A stretch of 64,000 nt of DNA, taken from assembly GCF_022557175.1 (NCBI RefSeq), contig NZ_CP092915.1, positions 1,612,001-1,676,000 of the forward strand. Reading direction: 5' to 3'. Numbering within the stretch: the first letter of the stretch is position 1; each line of letters starts with the position of its first letter. Below, one piece after another: positions 60,277 to 64,000 of this stretch. The translations under genes were made by a program, and so were the position numbers. The notes beneath the pieces are model-generated. The model searched no databases. It saw nothing but the letters and a program-made list of their open reading frames with translations, and was not told the DNA's origin. The DNA is from Mycolicibacterium sp. YH-1 (GTDB taxonomy: Bacteria > Actinomycetota > Actinomycetes > Mycobacteriales > Mycobacteriaceae).

Positions 60277-63198
60277 TCACCATCCCTCGGTCAGCACGCG
60301 GTCCAGCGTGTCGACGTAGAAGTCCGCCCCCGGCACATCGATGCACAACGGCGGCTTGGTCTTCAGGATGTTGAGATGCTCGCCGGTCGGCTGGATGACG
60401 ACACCCAACTCGAGCATCCGATCGCAGATCGCCGCAGTCTCCTCGGGCGCGGGCGTCAACGTGACGGCGTCGCGGACCATCTCAACGCCCAGGTACAGGC
60501 CCATGCCGTGCACCGTGCCGATGATGGGGTGCCTGTCGCGCAGTGCCAGGAGGCGTTCCTTGAGATGGGAGCCCACCCGGGCCGCGTTGCCCTGCAGGTC
60601 CTCGTCGGCCATCACGTCCAGAACGGTGAGGCCGATCGTGCACGACAGTGGGCTGCCGCCGGTGGAGGAGAAGAAGTAGCCCTGCGAGGCGAACGCGTCG
60701 GCCACCGCCCGGCTGGTGATCACCGCGCCGAGTGGGGAGCCGTTGCCCGTCGCCTTCGCCACCGACACGATGTCGGGCACCACGTCCTGCTGATGGAAGC
60801 CCCAGAACCACTGGCCCAGACGGCCGTAACCGACCTGGACCTCGTCGGCGATCGCCAGACCGCCTGCCGCACGCACCGCCGCGTACACCTGGGTGAGGTA
60901 GCCGTCGGGGAGCATCATGCCGCCGGCATTGCCGTACACGGTCTCGCAGATGAAACCGGCGGGCGCGCGACCCGCACCGACAAGGTCCTCGATCTGATGC
61001 ACGGCATCGAGCGCGTACCGGCCGACATCGGCGCCACGGTACTTGCCGCGAAAGCTGTTGGGAGACTCGACGGTGTGCACCCAGTCCGGTCGGGTGCTCA
61101 GCGCGTTCGGGTTGTCCGCGGTGGACGTCGACACGGCGTCGGTGGCGTACGTCCAGCCGTGATAGGCCTCCCTGACCGCCACCACGTCGCGTCGGCCGCT
61201 GGCGGCTGTCGCCAGCCGGATCGCCAGATCGCTTGCCTCCGAACCGGAGTTGACGAGAAAGACGGTGTCCAGCGGGTCGGGCAGGGTCGCAGCCAGTCGC
61301 TCGCTGAACTCGACCACCGCCTCGTAGTTGAACCGTGAGTTCGTGTTGAGGCGGCGAAGCTGGCGTGCGGCCGCGTCGGCGACGCGGGGGTGAGCGTGGC
61401 CCAGCACCGTGACGTTGTTGACCATATCGAGGTAGGTTCGGCCGTCCGTCGACATCAGGTGGTGGCGCCAGCCGCGCTCAATCTGCGGCGGCTTAGCGTA
61501 GTAGTGCTCCTGCACCCTGGCGAAGCTGTCATCCCTGCGCGCCAACAGGTCTCGGTCCGTGTCCGGGGGAGACGCCGGGGTGGCCGGTGCCAACCCCAGC
61601 AGCGGCCCGGGGTCGCGGGCCAGTGTCAGCCAGCCCGGCTTGAGGTCGGCGGCGGTGAAGGCCGGAACAGTCGGGGCATCCGCGGGTGTGACCGTGACCG
61701 TCGCCCAGGCGCCCTCCTCGATGGTGGCGAACGGCGCCCCGGCCTCGACCCGGTCACCGGATGCGCTGTCAGCACCCGTCACCGTCACGACGAACTGCGC
61801 GCCGTGCACGGTGACGGTGTCTCCGGAGCGGCTGCAGCGACCCGGCCACGGCGCCGCCATCGTCAGGGTCCGGGCTGGCCACAGCGAGACACCGGTGGCG
61901 ACGACGTCGGGGGAGTGCTGGCTCAGGAAGTGTGAGCGCGTGAGCCGTGCCTCGCCGAACTTGGTGACCACCAGGGCCGCCCCGGCGCGGATGGCACCTC
62001 GGGCAGCCTCGTCCTCGACCTGCTGACCGAATACGCCGTCGTCAAAGACGGCGGACGTGCTCGAGAGGTCAAGTGCCACCACCGTTTCCGGGGCCACATC
62101 TGAGATCATCGGTTCGCCCGTGACGATCTCGGGCGGACCGCCCAGGCCGATGGCGGCGCGGATCACGCCGGTCATCACCTCGATCGGCAGGGATGTGGCC
62201 TGGGTGAACATGCGCGTCTCGGCGGCGGCTTGCTCGGTGAGGTAGGTGTTGTCCGGTTCCAGTTCGGCCTGCTGTGCGCCGCTGACGATCAGCACCGCGC
62301 TACGCAGGACCAGCAGGGGCCACAGCGCATCTGCCTCGGCGGGCGACAACGGCCGGATTGCATGGAATGCCCTGACGCCCGGCAGTATCGACGTCGGTGA
62401 TGTGCCCGGGTGGCCCAGCACGGATGACAGCGTCACAGCGAGTTCGCTCACCGCCCAGGTGTGCGACAGATCGCCGAAGTCGATGACACCGTCCGGGCGT
62501 GCGGCACCGACGTCCTGTGCCATCACGATGTTGGCGTCGGTGAGGTCGAGGTGGACAGCCTGGCGCGGGAGGTCATCGGCAAGGGCGGCGACTCGCTCCC
62601 ATGCGTCGGCCGCGGCCGCACACAGACGCTCGCGCAGCGCAGGATCGGCCACGTGGCGGGCCAGCGCGGTCACGACGGCGTTGCCGTACCGCAGGTCCCA
62701 CTGCAGGGCCCGGTCGAGGCCGGGATGGGTGAAACCGGACAGGGATCGGCTGACTCGGCCGGCGACCTCGCCCATGCCCGCGATAACGGTGGGCGAGAGG
62801 TATCCCGCGGCGACGAGGGTGCCGCCGGCAAGGAATGGCAGCAGACGCACGTGCGCGTCGCCGTCGAGCAGACCGGTCACCGTCGTGTACACGGCGCCGG
62901 CCTGATTCGGCAGGGGGGCCGCGACCCGCAGCGTGGGCTCGGTGACGGCGATCAACCGGGCCGCCTCGTCCTGGGCTTCGAGTTCGACGGCGCTGAACGC
63001 CGGGTTCGCGATCTTCAGTACGCCCCCAGGAGCGTCATCGTCGAGCCAGACCAGGAAGTTCTTGTCCTGTTGGCTGCCAAGTGATTCCACGTGGGCACTC
63101 AGCCCGTAGTGATCGGACAGCAGCGCCTGCGCCGCAGCCTCGCTGACCTGCGGGGCAGGCAGCTCAGGCTGCTCGAGGAAGTTGAAGCCGGTGGTCAC
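60277..63198 (-). CDS. APH-type kinase / class III aminotransferase fusion, 973 aa
   Basis: The N-terminal ~340 residues are an aminoglycoside-phosphotransferase/hydroxylysine-kinase-like domain (QAVHLDLTDANIVM is the catalytic loop, GVIDFGDLSHTWAV the Asp-Phe-Gly segment). A middle part (residues ~370-520) resembles M23/biotinyl-like beta domains. The C-terminal ~430 residues are a class III PLP enzyme with NSGSEASDLAIRLA, IADEVQVGYGRLGQ and the PLP Lys in SVAKATGNGSPLGAVI. Such fusions are known and may act as phospho-lyases on phosphorylated amino alcohols. GTG start overlaps the BpoB-like stop by 4 bp. Confidence 0.87.
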   Translation of the reverse strand: MTTGFNFLEQPELPAPQVSEAAAQALLSDHYGLSAHVESLGSQQDKNFLVWLDDDAPGGVLKIANPAFSAVELEAQDEAARLIAVTEPTLRVAAPLPNQAGAVYTTVTGLLDGDAHVRLLPFLAGGTLVAAGYLSPTVIAGMGEVAGRVSRSLSGFTHPGLDRALQWDLRYGNAVVTALARHVADPALRERLCAAAADAWERVAALADDLPRQAVHLDLTDANIVMAQDVGAARPDGVIDFGDLSHTWAVSELAVTLSSVLGHPGTSPTSILPGVRAFHAIRPLSPAEADALWPLLVLRSAVLIVSGAQQAELEPDNTYLTEQAAAETRMFTQATSLPIEVMTGVIRAAIGLGGPPEIVTGEPMISDVAPETVVALDLSSTSAVFDDGVFGQQVEDEAARGAIRAGAALVVTKFGEARLTRSHFLSQHSPDVVATGVSLWPARTLTMAAPWPGRCSRSGDTVTVHGAQFVVTVTGADSASGDRVEAGAPFATIEEGAWATVTVTPADAPTVPAFTAADLKPGWLTLARDPGPLLGLAPATPASPPDTDRDLLARRDDSFARVQEHYYAKPPQIERGWRHHLMSTDGRTYLDMVNNVTVLGHAHPRVADAAARQLRRLNTNSRFNYEAVVEFSERLAATLPDPLDTVFLVNSGSEASDLAIRLATAASGRRDVVAVREAYHGWTYATDAVSTSTADNPNALSTRPDWVHTVESPNSFRGKYRGADVGRYALDAVHQIEDLVGAGRAPAGFICETVYGNAGGMMLPDGYLTQVYAAVRAAGGLAIADEVQVGYGRLGQWFWGFHQQDVVPDIVSVAKATGNGSPLGAVITSRAVADAFASQGYFFSSTGGSPLSCTIGLTVLDVMADEDLQGNAARVGSHLKERLLALRDRHPIIGTVHGMGLYLGVEMVRDAVTLTPAPEETAAICDRMLELGVVIQPTGEHLNILKTKPPLCIDVPGADFYVDTLDRVLTEGW

Positions 63199-64000
63199 GG
63201 ATTGACGAATTGGACGACGGCGTCGGTGAATGCGTCGTTGTCATCCCCGGCGGCGGTGTGGCCGGCGTCGGACAACTCGACGAGCTCCGCGCGCGGCACC
63301 TTGGCCAGGAAGTCCTGCACGCCCTTGGTGCTGACGACATCCGAGAGCTTGCCCCGGATCAGGAGGATCGGGATCTCCAGGTTGATTGCGGCCTGCTCGA
63401 GCTTCTCGACGCGGACGAACGGATCGTCCTCCGGTTTGGTCAGGAACGCCGGATCCCAGTGCCAGTACCAGCGGCCGTCACGCTCGCGCAGATTCTTCTT
63501 CAGGCCCTCAACGCTGCGCGGTTTGGTGCGGTGCGGAAGGTAGGCGGCGACGGCGTCGGCGGCCTCCTCGAGGGTGTCGAAACCGTCCAGGCCGCTGGCC
63601 ATGAAGTCACGGATGCGCGCGCTGCCGCCCTTCTCGAACCGCGGTACGACGTCGACAAGGACGAGCTTGGTCACCAACTCGGGCCCGGCCTCGTGCGCGG
63701 CGGCGATCCCCGTCATTCCGCCCATGCTGGCGCCGATCAGCACGACCGGCCGCCCGATCTGGTACAGCACCTGCAGGGTGTCGTCGCACAGCGCCTCGAC
63801 CGCGTACGTCGCGGTGGGCGAGCGGTCGCTGTCGCCGTGGCCCCGACTGTCGAGGGCGATCACGTGAAAGCCGGCATCGGCGAGGATCTGGCCCGTGTTC
63901 TTCCATGAGTGCCGGTTCTGGCCGCCGCCGTGCAGCATGAGGATCGTCGGGTGCTCACCTGGTGTTTCCCGGTTCCACTCGTCGGCAACCAGGGACAGGT
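63195..64000 (-). CDS. Alpha/beta hydrolase, BpoB-like (5' end outside window)
   Basis: The gene runs off the right edge; about 268 codons are visible. MLHGGGQNRHSW is the oxyanion region, LIGASMGGMTGIAAAHE the Ser nucleophile elbow, and SDAGHTAAGDDN carries the catalytic His. The frame is open to the edge (ADEWNRETPGEHPTIL). Rv1123c (bpoB, annotated as a non-haem peroxidase) is the counterpart; hydrolysis of an ester is a safer guess than peroxidation. Confidence 0.87.
   Translation of the reverse strand, partial: LSLVADEWNRETPGEHPTILMLHGGGQNRHSWKNTGQILADAGFHVIALDSRGHGDSDRSPTATYAVEALCDDTLQVLYQIGRPVVLIGASMGGMTGIAAAHEAGPELVTKLVLVDVVPRFEKGGSARIRDFMASGLDGFDTLEEAADAVAAYLPHRTKPRSVEGLKKNLRERDGRWYWHWDPAFLTKPEDDPFVRVEKLEQAAINLEIPILLIRGKLSDVVSTKGVQDFLAKVPRAELVELSDAGHTAAGDDNDAFTDAVVQFVNP

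Noticed and set aside
60250..61338. 362-residue + strand frame opposite the aminotransferase fusion
   Set aside because: Shadow of the PLP domain on the other strand.
1..64000. tRNA, rRNA and CRISPR loci
   Set aside because: No cloverleaf-like gene, rRNA block or regular repeat-spacer array was recognised by eye; a covariance-model search would be needed to be certain.

Overview
The window comes from a mycobacterium, most likely a fast-growing environmental one (Mycobacterium/Mycolicibacterium). GC is high throughout. Much of the gene order matches the M. tuberculosis stretch Rv1095 to Rv1112: phoH2, polysaccharide deacetylase, fumC, glpX, a DUF4245 protein, an AI-2E family permease, 3-beta-HSD, xseB, xseA, a lipid-droplet protein gene, ispH, a DUF6542 protein and ychF. 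A BpoB-like gene (Rv1123c) closes the window. Other lineage markers are a mycothiol-dependent formaldehyde dehydrogenase, a mycofactocin-type SDR, a hemophore-like protein and a 19-kDa-type lipoprotein. These assignments rest on recalled family knowledge, not on searches. No rRNA, tRNA or CRISPR array was seen.

Layout. (1) 1-9.6 kb: conserved backbone. (2) 9.8-17.5 kb: sulfate-ester island with a SulP transporter, formylglycine-generating enzyme, HAD hydrolase, two tandem sulfatases and the relic of an alkylsulfatase. (3) 17.6-25 kb: a DUF5994 protein, an acyl-activating enzyme, and a GntR-controlled catabolic operon (FAD oxidoreductase, IlvD/Edd dehydratase, MHS transporter). (4) 25-31.5 kb: backbone again, including a 3-beta-HSD gene behind a good KstR box. 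(5) 31.5-37.6 kb: a run of unrelated small genes, all on the + strand behind ychF, separated by imperfect copies of the last ~24 bp of ychF. (6) 37.7-39.6 kb: TetR and a cytochrome P450. (7) 39.6-46 kb: a GABA-catabolism operon (gabT, glutamate-type dehydrogenase, succinate-semialdehyde dehydrogenase) ending in a GNAT-AAA+ fusion, with a divergent LysR regulator. (8) 46-54.8 kb: a TetR-controlled oxidative cluster with two SDRs (one mycofactocin type), a divergent RibBA-like protein, an APC permease, flavin reductase, luciferase-like monooxygenase, cupin and MscR. (9) 54.8-64 kb: small secreted proteins, a lipoprotein, a permuted papain-like hydrolase, a solitary TnpB, a class III cyclase, an epoxide-hydrolase-like protein, a 973-aa kinase/aminotransferase fusion and the BpoB-like hydrolase.

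The most unusual signals are three. First, the repeated ychF 3' end between 31.46 and 36.58 kb suggests an accretion or cassette site whose attachment sequence is the end of a housekeeping gene; three copies share an extended form with a constant 8-nt spacer. Second, a shared TTGAAC-N4-GTTCAA palindrome ties the 46-54.8 kb genes into one apparent TetR regulon, which includes a RibBA-like protein lacking key residues of both riboflavin enzymes. Third, an acetyltransferase fused to a AAA+ ATPase sits in the GABA operon. Pathway assignments for the catabolic clusters are inference.
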